Below the pieces are notes generated by a model that worked only from the letters and a program-made list of their open reading frames with translations, was not told the origin of the DNA and ran no database searches. DNA of 36,189 nucleotides from a virus: positions 1 through 36,189 of the IMG/VR virus record IMGVR_UViG_3300042691_016040; one strand, 5' to 3'. Position 1 is the first letter of the stretch. Each line of letters opens with the position of its first letter. This document shows positions 20,518-29,333 of this stretch, in pieces. Both the position numbers and the translations under genes were made by a program.

Positions 20518-22581
20518 TTAAATTGGATATATTGCTAATACCCTATCGTTTAATGCTAATGCAGTTGTTGTAAATGTAGTTCCGCCCGATACTGTGCAAT
20601 CAGTTCCATTAACAAGTATAACCCCATTTACTGATACTTGTATTTTGCTTGCAGTATAAGTATTAGTTGTTGTAAAACTTGTTTGTCCTGCGGTTGCAGT
20701 ATAAGCATTATAAATTAAATTGCCAACTAAACTTGCTTGAACGCCACTATATCCTGAAAATCCTGAAAAGCCTGATATACCGCTTCCTGAATAACCACTA
20801 AAGCCACTAATTCCACTAGCCCCATTAGCACCGCTGAATCCTGATATGCCTGAAGCGCCATTGATACCGCTGAAGCCGCTTGAACCTTGTTCGCCACTAT
20901 AGCCGCTAAAACCTGAATATCCGCTAATTCCTTGAATGCCTTGTTCGCCTGAATAACCGCTGAAGCCGCTAATTCCTGATGCACCGCTGAATCCACTATA
21001 GCCGCTAAAACCACTATAGCCGCTGAATCCTGACACACCATTAACAAGAGCAAATATTAAATTATGATTGTTAGCAAAACCTGTAGTGCCTGTGCCTGCA
21101 CTTGAAATTAAAGTAACAGGATAAGCCCAATATGATGTAGAAGTTCCTGCATTATAGTGAACAGGCGTTCCATTAATTTCCCAAGTTTGTTGATTAGCAC
21201 TTGCACTAGCATCTTGAATAACAAATTGCTCTGTAACTTTTAATAAAGCTAAATAAACATCAATATCAACATTTTGTTCTGTAAGATGTGAAACATTAAC
21301 TGCCGTTGCACTCACTTGAGTTGCATTATTCCAGCTAATCGCACCATCGCCTGGATAACCTGAAGTTGATCCTGTATGAGCATGATATTCAAAAAAACTT
21401 GATGATGATCCTGGAGTTCCGCTGAAACCGCTGATTCCTGAATAGCCTGATGCACCGCTGATTCCTGAAAATCCTGATGCACCTACTTCCCCGCTGAATC
21501 CGCTGAAACCACTTAATCCTGAAAAACCAACCTGACCACTAAATCCGCTAAATCCGGAGTAGCCTGATTGACCATCTTGACCTGAATATCCGCTTAACCC
21601 ATTGATTCCACTAAATCCTGATTCGCCTGAATAACCGCTAAAACCACTTACTCCCGATCCGCTATATCCTGAAAAACCTGATATGCCGCTGAATCCGCTG
21701 AAGCCGCTTGCACCTACCTGACCTGACCAGCCACTATATCCTGATTCACCTGATGCGCCAACTTCGCCACTATAGCCACTATAACCTGAAATACCCGATC
21801 CACTATAGCCTGAAAAACCGGATATACCGCTAGCACCATCTTGGCCTGAAAATCCGCTGATTCCTGAAAAACCACTTATGCCTTGCGGCCCTGCTTCGCC
21901 ACTATATCCTGAAAAACCACTAACGCCTGATCCACTATAACCGCTGAATCCGCTGATTCCTGATGCACCATTTTGGCCTGAAAAACCACTATAGCCTGAT
22001 TGGCCATCTTGTCCACTATAACCACTAAATCCTGAAATACCTTGTGGCCCTGCTTCACCGCTATAACCACTATAGCCACTTATTCCTGATCCTGAAAATC
22101 CGCTAAAGCCACTTATGCCACTAGCTCCATCTTGTCCGGATTGGCCGCTGAAACCTGACGCTCCTTGTGCGCCACTAAATCCGCTAATGCCTTGAGGGCC
22201 TGTAGCACCGCTATAACCGCTGATACCTGATCCTGAATAACCGCTGAAACCTGATTGTCCACTAAATCCGCTTAAACCATCTTGACCTGAAATTCCACTA
22301 AAACCTGATACGCCTTGAGGGCCTGCTTGACCGCTAAAGCCTGAAAAACCACTTGTGCCTGATCCTGAATAACCTGAAAATCCTGAAATACCTGATCCGC
22401 TATAACCTGAAAAACCGCTATAACCTGAATAGCCTGAAACGCCTGATCCGCCCGAAAAACCAAGCCCACTATAACCTGAAAAACCGGAGTAACCTGATGC
22501 CCCTGAAGTTCCAATAATTCCGCGATCAACAGTTAAAGTTACATCCGCCGCTGATTGAATTGATGCATTAATAATAGCCAT
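20518..22581 (-). CDS. Collagen-like tail fibre protein with (Gly-X-Ser) repeats
   Basis: After a 23-residue start, residues about 24-390 are almost unbroken triplets with Gly every third position, mostly G-F-S, G-Y-S, G-I-S and G-Q-x. A non-collagen domain (about 392-512, with EYHAHTGSTSGYPGDG) interrupts, a second repeat block runs to about 612, and the end (YTATAGQTSFTTTNTY to LAIYPI) is a beta-rich cap. Bacterial and phage collagen-like proteins form trimeric fibres. Aromatic residues replace Pro in the X position. It lies beside tail-fibre genes and sugar-transfer genes. Confidence 0.88.
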   Translation of the reverse strand: MAIINASIQSAADVTLTVDRGIIGTSGASGYSGFSGYSGLGFSGGSGVSGYSGYSGFSGYSGSGISGFSGYSGSGTSGFSGFSGQAGPQGVSGFSGISGQDGLSGFSGQSGFSGYSGSGISGYSGATGPQGISGFSGAQGASGFSGQSGQDGASGISGFSGFSGSGISGYSGYSGEAGPQGISGFSGYSGQDGQSGYSGFSGQNGASGISGFSGYSGSGVSGFSGYSGEAGPQGISGFSGISGFSGQDGASGISGFSGYSGSGISGYSGYSGEVGASGESGYSGWSGQVGASGFSGFSGISGFSGYSGSGVSGFSGYSGESGFSGINGLSGYSGQDGQSGYSGFSGFSGQVGFSGLSGFSGFSGEVGASGFSGISGASGYSGISGFSGTPGSSSSFFEYHAHTGSTSGYPGDGAISWNNATQVSATAVNVSHLTEQNVDIDVYLALLKVTEQFVIQDASASANQQTWEINGTPVHYNAGTSTSYWAYPVTLISSAGTGTTGFANNHNLIFALVNGVSGFSGYSGFSGYSGFSGASGISGFSGYSGEQGIQGISGYSGFSGYSGEQGSSGFSGINGASGISGFSGANGASGISGFSGYSGSGISGFSGFSGYSGVQASLVGNLIYNAYTATAGQTSFTTTNTYTASKIQVSVNGVILVNGTDCTVSGGTTFTTTALALNDRVLAIYPI

Positions 22582-22582
22582 T

Positions 22583-23068
22583 TTAGTTTATCACTCCGTC
22601 TGATCTTACTAGGAATAGTAAGAAAATAATTAAATCTTGAGCAGGTGTTGAGCCACTTGCAGGATAAGAAATTTTAATGCGACCTGAAAAGCCTACACAG
22701 TTTTCAGCATTAATATCTAATTGAGGATCGCTTGCTATAACACCCCATGCACCTTCATCAATTACTAAAGTAAATGTGCCTGCGGCATCAACCTTATTAG
22801 TAATGGTAAGAGTAACTGCGGAAGGTGGTGGTGAGTAATCAGCAATGTCAAAAGTAAGTCCATAACGACTATCTCGAACATTAGATAATTGCCTACGAAT
22901 AATTGATGCGCTAATAGTTGCGCCTGTTAAATCTATTGGAAGCTCTGTGCCAGTTGCAGTTAAAGTTAAATTCCAATAAGTAGCTTGGTTATAAACTAAC
23001 TCGCCTGCAATGATTTGATTATCAAACCCCGATACTTGACGGAGTGAATTTTTATTAAAAATAGCCAT
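22583..23068 (-). CDS. Tail/baseplate structural protein preceding the fibre
   Basis: The 161-residue protein has an N-terminal segment GELVYNQATYWNLTLTATGT and LTGATISASIIRRQLSN, then AGTFTLVIDEG and a terminal RIKISYPASGS; it is a beta-rich profile similar to proteins found before tail fibres in many aquatic phages (BppU-like in form). One base separates it from the collagen-like gene. The exact role, probably an adaptor of the fibre, is inferred. Confidence 0.6.
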   Translation of the reverse strand: MAIFNKNSLRQVSGFDNQIIAGELVYNQATYWNLTLTATGTELPIDLTGATISASIIRRQLSNVRDSRYGLTFDIADYSPPPSAVTLTITNKVDAAGTFTLVIDEGAWGVIASDPQLDINAENCVGFSGRIKISYPASGSTPAQDLIIFLLFLVRSDGVIN

Positions 23069-23086
23069 AATTTTTTCCTAACTAGG

Positions 23087-23115
23087 TAAATAACGCAAGC
23101 ATCTCTCTGACGCAA
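23087..23115 (-). promoter_or_regulatory. Possible promoter before the fibre genes
   Basis: On the minus strand TTGCGT (23115-23110) is followed after exactly 17 bases by TATTTA (23092-23087), a moderate -35/-10 pair in the only non-coding gap of this part (23069-23136). The resulting leader would be only about 12 bases long, which makes it doubtful. Confidence 0.25.
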
Positions 23116-23136
23116 TGCGACCAATTATGTCTTATA

Positions 23137-23550
23137 TTATAAAGTTGGTTTAGTAGGCCAATTAATAGTATTAGGAAAGCCAGCTTGTTGTGGCACATCT
23201 AATAATGCTTGTCTGTAATCTGCCCATGCTTGTTGTTCTTCAGCACTAAATGATGCCCAGCGTAATGGATTACCTACAATGCTATCCACTTCAAATAATA
23301 ATTCATCTCTTTGTCCTCTAGCTTTTGCGGCTAATTGTTCTGTTGTTGGCGGTGTCCATTCTGCTATTACACCAAATTCACCATCTTTAGCCCTTTTATA
23401 TATATCTCGACCATGTTCTTCAACATCACTAGGAGTAGCGTGAAATGGTAAATCTTCATCAATTTCCTCAAAACGAACAGTAAGTTCAATAGAAGTATGA
23501 GCTTGATCTACCCATTTAGGATTATTTGCATACTTTAAATTTCTTTTCAT
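23137..23550 (-). CDS. Tail fibre assembly-like protein
   Basis: The 137-residue protein ends with the pattern of phage tail fibre assembly chaperones: RGQRDELLFEVDSIVGNPLRW, QQAWADYRQALLDVPQQAGF, then INWPTKP. Its N-terminal half (TVRFEEIDEDLPFHATPSDV) resembles short tail-associated domains. Chaperones of this group are placed next to fibre genes, as here, and help fold and attach the fibre. Confidence 0.85.
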   Translation of the reverse strand: MKRNLKYANNPKWVDQAHTSIELTVRFEEIDEDLPFHATPSDVEEHGRDIYKRAKDGEFGVIAEWTPPTTEQLAAKARGQRDELLFEVDSIVGNPLRWASFSAEEQQAWADYRQALLDVPQQAGFPNTINWPTKPTL

Positions 23551-23571
23551 TTTATTTTCCTTTTTTGTTTG

Positions 23572-24090
23572 TTAAGAAATTCTTAACCAAACTGATGTTC
23601 TTTGAACGCCATTATTAATAGTTTGTCCCATAACTCGCCAAGTTCCTGATGGAGTGCCAGTAAAATCGCCATTTGTATTAGCCCATTGCATTACTGCCGC
23701 GCTAGCTGTTGATCCAGGAGAAGCACTAGTTTCAGCTCTTACGCAAGCATAAGTTCCAACTGCTCCTAAAGAAGCTCCCGCAGTTGCAGATAAGACTTGA
23801 GCGGTTGTTGGTGAGCCACCTGCCGCATCAATAGTAATTGAACCAGCCCCATTAGTAATTGTAATATTTGTGCCAGCAGTTAATGTGGTTTTTGTTAAAG
23901 TATTGCCTGTGGTATTACCAATTAATAATTGACCATTTGTATAAGTTGTTTGACCTGTTCCACCTTTATCAACAGGAACAGTAGGCAAATTAGCTGAAGG
24001 CAATGTGCCTGTAACATAAGTTGCAATATTTAATTGACCTGATGTATTTACTCCATTAGCCAGTTGGCTCAAATTAAAAGCTTGTGTCAT
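23572..24090 (-). CDS. Tail fibre-like protein
   Basis: The 172-residue protein carries PVDKGGTGQTTYTNGQLLIG and ATLTAGTNITITNGAG-like segments (TLTAGTNITITNGAGSITID), which are common in phage tail fibres, and a C-terminal part (ACVRAETSASPGSTASAAVM to VWLRIS) that may form the tip. It lies directly after the tail-tip protein gene, so it is probably a side fibre attached to it. Confidence 0.8.
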   Translation of the reverse strand: MTQAFNLSQLANGVNTSGQLNIATYVTGTLPSANLPTVPVDKGGTGQTTYTNGQLLIGNTTGNTLTKTTLTAGTNITITNGAGSITIDAAGGSPTTAQVLSATAGASLGAVGTYACVRAETSASPGSTASAAVMQWANTNGDFTGTPSGTWRVMGQTINNGVQRTSVWLRIS

Positions 24091-24099
24091 TTTTTCCCC

Positions 24100-27000
24100 T
24101 TATGCCGCACCTGCGGATGCGAATGTTTGTTGAACAAATACGACTGATGTTGTTGTATATGGTGTTGTTAAACTCCATACACCTGAAGAAGTAGTATAAT
24201 CAACAGATTCCTCTAATAATAACCCATTTGCGTATAAATTGAAAGCATTAGCACCAAAATTAAATGAATAATTAGTTTGTCCTGCTACGCTAAAAGCTAA
24301 TACATTTACAGGCGTTCCTGTTGGAGTTGTTAGATTATTACCACTAAATTGAATATTAATTAATTTGCCAGTTGTTGTTGATGGAAAATTGCCTAATGTA
24401 TTTCCTGATATATCAAAATCTTGCTCATTTAAAACAGTTCCGTTTATAAATAAAAATTCGTATCCTGATTGAAACTCCCATAATGTAGGTGTGTAATTAG
24501 AAGTTGCAGTTAAATTATCTTCCCACCTTGTAAATGCAGGATAAGAAGCATTAACGGCACGATAATTATAAATATTATCACCTGCTACAACACTTGTTAC
24601 AGTTGTTGTAAAAGTAATAGTTCGCGTTGAATAATTAACGCTTGATACAGTATATTGAGTTGGAGTGCCTGTATTGGCAAAAGTCATTTTACTGCCAGCT
24701 ATAATAGCTTGATAAGGCATAGTAGCACTATCCCAAACTACATTTGCACCTGCTACACTACTTACAGTTATATGAGCGTTGTCATAAAATACGCCACTAG
24801 ATTTAGCTCGCATAGATATAACTGCAATGACATCATTTAAAGTAGCGCCTACGCTTAATGTAACACTTGCTGATGCGTCTGTGTATTCTGTTTCAGATAA
24901 TAAACATCCATTTTGAAAAACTAAACATTGACCAACAATATAATTAGCATCACGAGTTACGCTAAATACAGTTTGACCTGAAGTTGCATTAAAATTATCA
25001 ATAGTAATAAAAAAATCATCAGGTGCAGTAAATCCTACCACTCGACCATAAATATCAATGGTCAAAGTAGCCGCACTTCCTGTTTTGGTAGAAGGGCCAC
25101 CAAAATCTAAAAATTGATCTAATGATGCTACTACTTGACCTGTATTTGTATTTTGAACTTTAATCTGACCTGTGCCAACAGTTGTTGTTCCTGTGCCAAG
25201 CACTTGTCCAGTTGCTTGATCTAAATCTATAATATTTGTGCTATTAGGCAAAGCTGACCATATTCTAGGATTAAATTTTAATGCAGTAGTAGGAACAAAA
25301 GAACCAGTAGCCCCAGCGTAACCTGCAAAATCTGTATCAAAACTAAACTTACGGCTTTGCCTATTTGCATAAGCAAGAAAAATATTACTGCCAAAAGCAG
25401 GATCAGCTACATACCATTTATAGTCTGAAGCCGTTGAAGATGGGCTTGATGATGCAGTATTATAAAGACCAAAATAAAGTCTATTTGTAGGGCTAAAACT
25501 AAAGTTACTTGAGCCAGTAATATTGTCAGCATAAGCTACAGATATATATTTTTCTGTATATTGAAATGTCATTGGTCGCCATTGGAAAACTGCTGAAGCT
25601 AATGAAAAATCACTTGTTGCAATTTGATTAACCATGCGACTAAAAAAATACCAATTACCTGCTGAAATGCCATAAAGTTGAACAGTTGGCATAGCAGTAT
25701 TAGGGCTATAAGGATTGCCATTAGATTGAATGGCCGTAGTGCCTGCAAATATAAGTTGAGCAGTAGTTGGGTATTGATAAGCTGAATACCAAATTTCAGC
25801 ATATTGAGTTATGCCCGAACTTGAACTTGTAATAGTAATATCAAAATAAGGATTATCAACTGAAGGATAATTAGCCGATATAACAGGAACAGGAATTGTG
25901 CCAAAAGTAACAGGTGAACCTATGCCTGTATTTGGTGCAGGTGTAAATTGAGTTATATTGCGATCATCATAAACTTGTGGATTATATTCCATTAAAGTTA
26001 ATTCAGCCGTAATTGCACCTGTTTCAGCTATTTTTTCTATAACTTTTGATACTCTAAATAATTTAGCATTCCATCCATAATTAGCATTTGTAACTGTTAC
26101 GACATCGCCAGCTTCTAATTGAATGCCAATATAAGTAATTTCTAAAACAACTTGCAAATCTTCTCTTGCCGCTTCCAACATTCTGTTTGCAAGATATTGA
26201 GCCGTTACATTGTTATTTGTTAAATATAAATTAACTGATTGTTTATTAACAGGTTCATTTGGAAATAATAATTGAGGTGCGATAGTTTGAAGATTAAATG
26301 TTGCTGAATTAAATGTATCTTTTTCTGATACATCAGGAAATTTAACTTCTATTACATTAAACGAGTTTGCTAAATCTATTGGTGTTATTTGTATAGGCGA
26401 AATAATATTACTATCGCTTAAAGCCATTGCTACTGTATAAGATGGCGTTTGTGTAATAACGCCCCAAGTGCCTGTAATTTCATTATATTTAACCAAACAA
26501 TCGCAACAATCTGACATTGCTTGAATGTTTTGCATAATTTTTTGATTAGTATCTATGACACCATTAAATTGAAATCTTGGTTGAGTTGAGCTTCCACCTG
26601 TATATGGCGTATAAGTAAAAGATGCATTAGAATAAACATTTAAAGCAGTTAATGATGCAGTATCAATTTGAGATGTAGCAATAGCCGCGCCATATCTTGT
26701 AGAAGTAAAATAATCTAGGAAACAATCACCTGGAGCAATTCTTGAGTTTGTTACTTCAAACCTTGTGGATTGTAATGCAGTTAAAGCGCGATCAGCATTA
26801 TATTTAAGATGAATAATAGCAAAAGCGCAATTACTCATTAATTTAGTGCTATCCCATGTATAAATTAATCCTGCTGATTGCATAATAGATATAGCAGTTG
26901 ATCCACTATTAGTTGGGTTATTTGATCCATTTCTATATAGATAAATATCCATATATCCAGCTATATTTTGACTTTCGCCTGTTGATTCATCTAATAATGA

Positions 27001-27471
27001 ATCGACTGAATATCCATTAACATTAAATATACAACGCTTTCCACCCCAATAAACATTGCCAAAAGTAATCGTATCAGGCGATCCGCCTGTTTCTGTGTTT
27101 GTTACTTCAGATAAAGATATAACCCAATATATGTCTTGATTATCTGCCGTAATAGACATATCGGTAACAATGCCGCCCACATAAGCTTTGCCATAAACAA
27201 CTGGTAATTTATTATCGCCTGCGGGCGGAAGTTGTTGGCGACTGCCAGGATTAGGCTGGCTAGGCATTTCATTATTTAAGCTTGGTGGTTTAGGGGCAAA
27301 AAGACTAGATACAATAGTTGATGCAATCATATTAATTGCAAAACCAACAACTGTTGCAGTAAATCCTGAAAGGCCAATAGCGGCCGCAATAATAGAACCT
27401 GCCGCTAATGCTTCAGAACAATATAAAAACCAAATTAAAAAAATTAATATAAAACGAATCATTGCATCCAA
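24100..27471 (-). CDS. Tail-tip central protein (lambda J-like host specificity)
   Basis: The 1123-residue protein begins with hydrophobic segments (RFILIFLIWFLYCSEALA, then a Gly/Ala/Ile-rich stretch ending LFAPKPP), similar to the end of lambda I and the start of J in related phages. LPVVYGKAYVGGIVTDM near 90 is the J-family start of the hub domain; LEAGDVVTVTNANYGWNAKL near 450 belongs to the same region. C-terminal repeats (around 827, 1007 and 1062) of the GQT-x-F ... NG-x-L type probably contact the host. The signal-like first 25 residues are unusual for a tail protein. Confidence 0.85.
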   Translation of the reverse strand: MDAMIRFILIFLIWFLYCSEALAAGSIIAAAIGLSGFTATVVGFAINMIASTIVSSLFAPKPPSLNNEMPSQPNPGSRQQLPPAGDNKLPVVYGKAYVGGIVTDMSITADNQDIYWVISLSEVTNTETGGSPDTITFGNVYWGGKRCIFNVNGYSVDSLLDESTGESQNIAGYMDIYLYRNGSNNPTNSGSTAISIMQSAGLIYTWDSTKLMSNCAFAIIHLKYNADRALTALQSTRFEVTNSRIAPGDCFLDYFTSTRYGAAIATSQIDTASLTALNVYSNASFTYTPYTGGSSTQPRFQFNGVIDTNQKIMQNIQAMSDCCDCLVKYNEITGTWGVITQTPSYTVAMALSDSNIISPIQITPIDLANSFNVIEVKFPDVSEKDTFNSATFNLQTIAPQLLFPNEPVNKQSVNLYLTNNNVTAQYLANRMLEAAREDLQVVLEITYIGIQLEAGDVVTVTNANYGWNAKLFRVSKVIEKIAETGAITAELTLMEYNPQVYDDRNITQFTPAPNTGIGSPVTFGTIPVPVISANYPSVDNPYFDITITSSSSGITQYAEIWYSAYQYPTTAQLIFAGTTAIQSNGNPYSPNTAMPTVQLYGISAGNWYFFSRMVNQIATSDFSLASAVFQWRPMTFQYTEKYISVAYADNITGSSNFSFSPTNRLYFGLYNTASSSPSSTASDYKWYVADPAFGSNIFLAYANRQSRKFSFDTDFAGYAGATGSFVPTTALKFNPRIWSALPNSTNIIDLDQATGQVLGTGTTTVGTGQIKVQNTNTGQVVASLDQFLDFGGPSTKTGSAATLTIDIYGRVVGFTAPDDFFITIDNFNATSGQTVFSVTRDANYIVGQCLVFQNGCLLSETEYTDASASVTLSVGATLNDVIAVISMRAKSSGVFYDNAHITVSSVAGANVVWDSATMPYQAIIAGSKMTFANTGTPTQYTVSSVNYSTRTITFTTTVTSVVAGDNIYNYRAVNASYPAFTRWEDNLTATSNYTPTLWEFQSGYEFLFINGTVLNEQDFDISGNTLGNFPSTTTGKLINIQFSGNNLTTPTGTPVNVLAFSVAGQTNYSFNFGANAFNLYANGLLLEESVDYTTSSGVWSLTTPYTTTSVVFVQQTFASAGAA

Positions 27472-27893
27472 TTTTCTTCTATTTTAGTAAATCCAAATCT
27501 TGCATAATTAATATCAGGGCTTGTTGTCATTTTAGTCATCGTAAATAACTTAATTCTGCCTTGATCTTTTAGTTCTTTAGCTTTATTTATATAAGCTTTT
27601 AATAATTTATATCCAACTGTTTTATGTCTATATTCAGGTTTTACATACCAAGCTAATTCATATAATGCTAAAGTTTTATCGCACCATACGACAGGGCTAA
27701 TGATGCCCATAATAAATCCTATGTTATCTTCTACAAAAATGACACCTCGACCTGCAATAATACTATCTATAATGGAATTAAAATAATCAGGATTATCAAT
27801 ATCTTTATATTGCTCTATTGGACTTTCATCCCTAAACATTCGCATCATATTTTGTAATTGTATTTTGTCGTATTTTGTAGCTTGTCTTATCAT
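27459..27893 (-). CDS. GNAT-family N-acetyltransferase
   Basis: The 144-residue protein has the GNAT layout: MIRQATKYDKIQLQNMM at the start, VIFVEDNIGFIMGIISPVVW, LYELAWYVKPEYRHKTVGYK with the acetyl-CoA loop (R/Q-x-x-G-x/A-like, here RHKTVGYKLL), and ARFGFTKIEENW at the end. The gene overlaps both tail-gene neighbours. The acetyl acceptor is unknown; a tail protein or host factor are possible. GNAT genes inside tail operons are known in aquatic phages. Confidence 0.8.
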   Translation of the reverse strand: MIRQATKYDKIQLQNMMRMFRDESPIEQYKDIDNPDYFNSIIDSIIAGRGVIFVEDNIGFIMGIISPVVWCDKTLALYELAWYVKPEYRHKTVGYKLLKAYINKAKELKDQGRIKLFTMTKMTTSPDINYARFGFTKIEENWMQ

Positions 27894-28654
27894 ACATCCT
27901 TGCCAAAAGAATAATTAATTGTTTCTATAAATCCAACTCTTGCCATAGAAGTGTCGGTGAGATTCCAATACATCCAAGCGTTATCATTTGTATATCGACC
28001 AGCAGTTCTATTTTGTAAAATAATTTGAATGCTTGATGCCGCTATATTTATAACGCCAACATACATTCTTATTTCTTCCATCCATTGTTCGGATATGGCA
28101 AAAGAATTTACATAGCCTGTAAAAAATTTATATAAACCGCCTGTGCCACCTGTTGTTATTAATGCGCCATTAGTATCAAAAAATCCATGCCACATTTCAA
28201 TATAAGAACCTTTTATTTCATGGCCTAATGTCCAACCTAATAAAGCCGTATCAATACCCACAATAGTCATACTTGTTTCATTGGCGGTTGATTTAATATC
28301 TCTTTGAACATCATTAATTTTGACTAGGCCACCTAAAGCGTCAAACGGATTACTATCAACTGCCGGTATAGTTAATGCACTTGGTGTTGTAGCAAATCTA
28401 TAAACAACATTTTCATAAACTGTTCCTGTGCCTGATCCAACACCTGTGGCTACAAATACTGTGCCATAGTTATTATTAGCCGCACCCCAAGAAGTCCAAT
28501 CAGTAGGTAAACCTGCACCTGTAACAGTAGTTCTAACTGTATAAGTTTGACCAATGACAAGATTGCCAGCAATAACAGTAGCTCGCGTAGTAACACGAAC
28601 AAAGTCTGCCATTCTTATATTGTTAGTATTGGTTACGGGAGTTATTACATTCAT
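27890..28654 (-). CDS. Minor tail protein with an inserted Gly/Thr-rich module
   Basis: The 254-residue protein looks like a tail-hub related minor tail protein (C-terminal KFFTGYVNSFAISEQWMEEI, then IQIILQNRTAGRYTND, ending INYSFGKDV). Residues about 35-85 hold a module of a different kind (GQTYTVRTTV to WGAANNNYGTVFVATGVGSG) that recurs as an insertion in many phage structural proteins. It overlaps the GNAT gene and the upstream tail gene by four bases each (ATGA). Confidence 0.75.
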   Translation of the reverse strand: MNVITPVTNTNNIRMADFVRVTTRATVIAGNLVIGQTYTVRTTVTGAGLPTDWTSWGAANNNYGTVFVATGVGSGTGTVYENVVYRFATTPSALTIPAVDSNPFDALGGLVKINDVQRDIKSTANETSMTIVGIDTALLGWTLGHEIKGSYIEMWHGFFDTNGALITTGGTGGLYKFFTGYVNSFAISEQWMEEIRMYVGVINIAASSIQIILQNRTAGRYTNDNAWMYWNLTDTSMARVGFIETINYSFGKDV

Positions 28655-29331
28655 AGAACATCTTCAATTGCTACAAAAGGGCCATTCCAAGATATAAATG
28701 AATCATTAGTCATAGGCACTAATGTATAGGTAGGATACTCGCGCAATATAACAGGAAATGTAGCGCCTGTATAAGTGCCGCCGCCTAAAGATATAGTCGT
28801 TCCATATTGGCCAATAACTGCTCCAACTGCACTAACTAAAGTATCAATTAAATTTCTGTGAACAGGAATATTAACAGTTGAGCTTGCACCTCTTTGAACA
28901 TCAGCCGTTGCAATATAAGCATATCTGCCTACTTGGCAAAAATCGCCTTTTTTAACAATGTAAGCCGTTGAAGATATGCTAGGCAAACTACCTAATACAA
29001 GTGTTTTATTAGCACTTGAAGTTTGCCATTGACAAGCCGCTATTTGGCCTGATGTCATATCACCTTGATAGGCTACATAATTAAGCCAACCAATATTTGT
29101 AAAATTAAGATATTGTTCTGTAGCTTTATCTGCTACACGCAAGGATGATAATAAATTTCTATTTTGACTATAAAGCAAATACTTCATAGGATTCATGGTA
29201 AATTCAAAAGGTTGAACAGTAAGAAGTTCGGAAGTTGAGATGCGCTGATTGCGACTTAAAACTTGACCAACAAGCTTTTGATCATTAATTGCAATCGATT
29301 CTGAAACTTGTAATATTGTATTTAATGACAT
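28651..29331 (-). CDS. Minor tail protein after the tape measure
   Basis: The 226-residue protein has ELLTVQPFEFTMNPMKYLLY near 40 and central IVKKGDFCQVGRYAYIATAD with VNIPVHRNL, as in distal tail proteins located between tape measure and hub. No catalytic motif is seen. It likely corresponds by position to lambda gpM or a distal tail protein. Confidence 0.75.
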   Translation of the reverse strand: MSLNTILQVSESIAINDQKLVGQVLSRNQRISTSELLTVQPFEFTMNPMKYLLYSQNRNLLSSLRVADKATEQYLNFTNIGWLNYVAYQGDMTSGQIAACQWQTSSANKTLVLGSLPSISSTAYIVKKGDFCQVGRYAYIATADVQRGASSTVNIPVHRNLIDTLVSAVGAVIGQYGTTISLGGGTYTGATFPVILREYPTYTLVPMTNDSFISWNGPFVAIEDVL

Positions 29332-29333
29332 AA

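Noticed and set aside
20740-22530. Dense short repeats that could be mistaken for a CRISPR array or tandem satellite
   Set aside because: The period follows codons for Gly-X-Ser triplets in one long reading frame, with no constant-length spacers.
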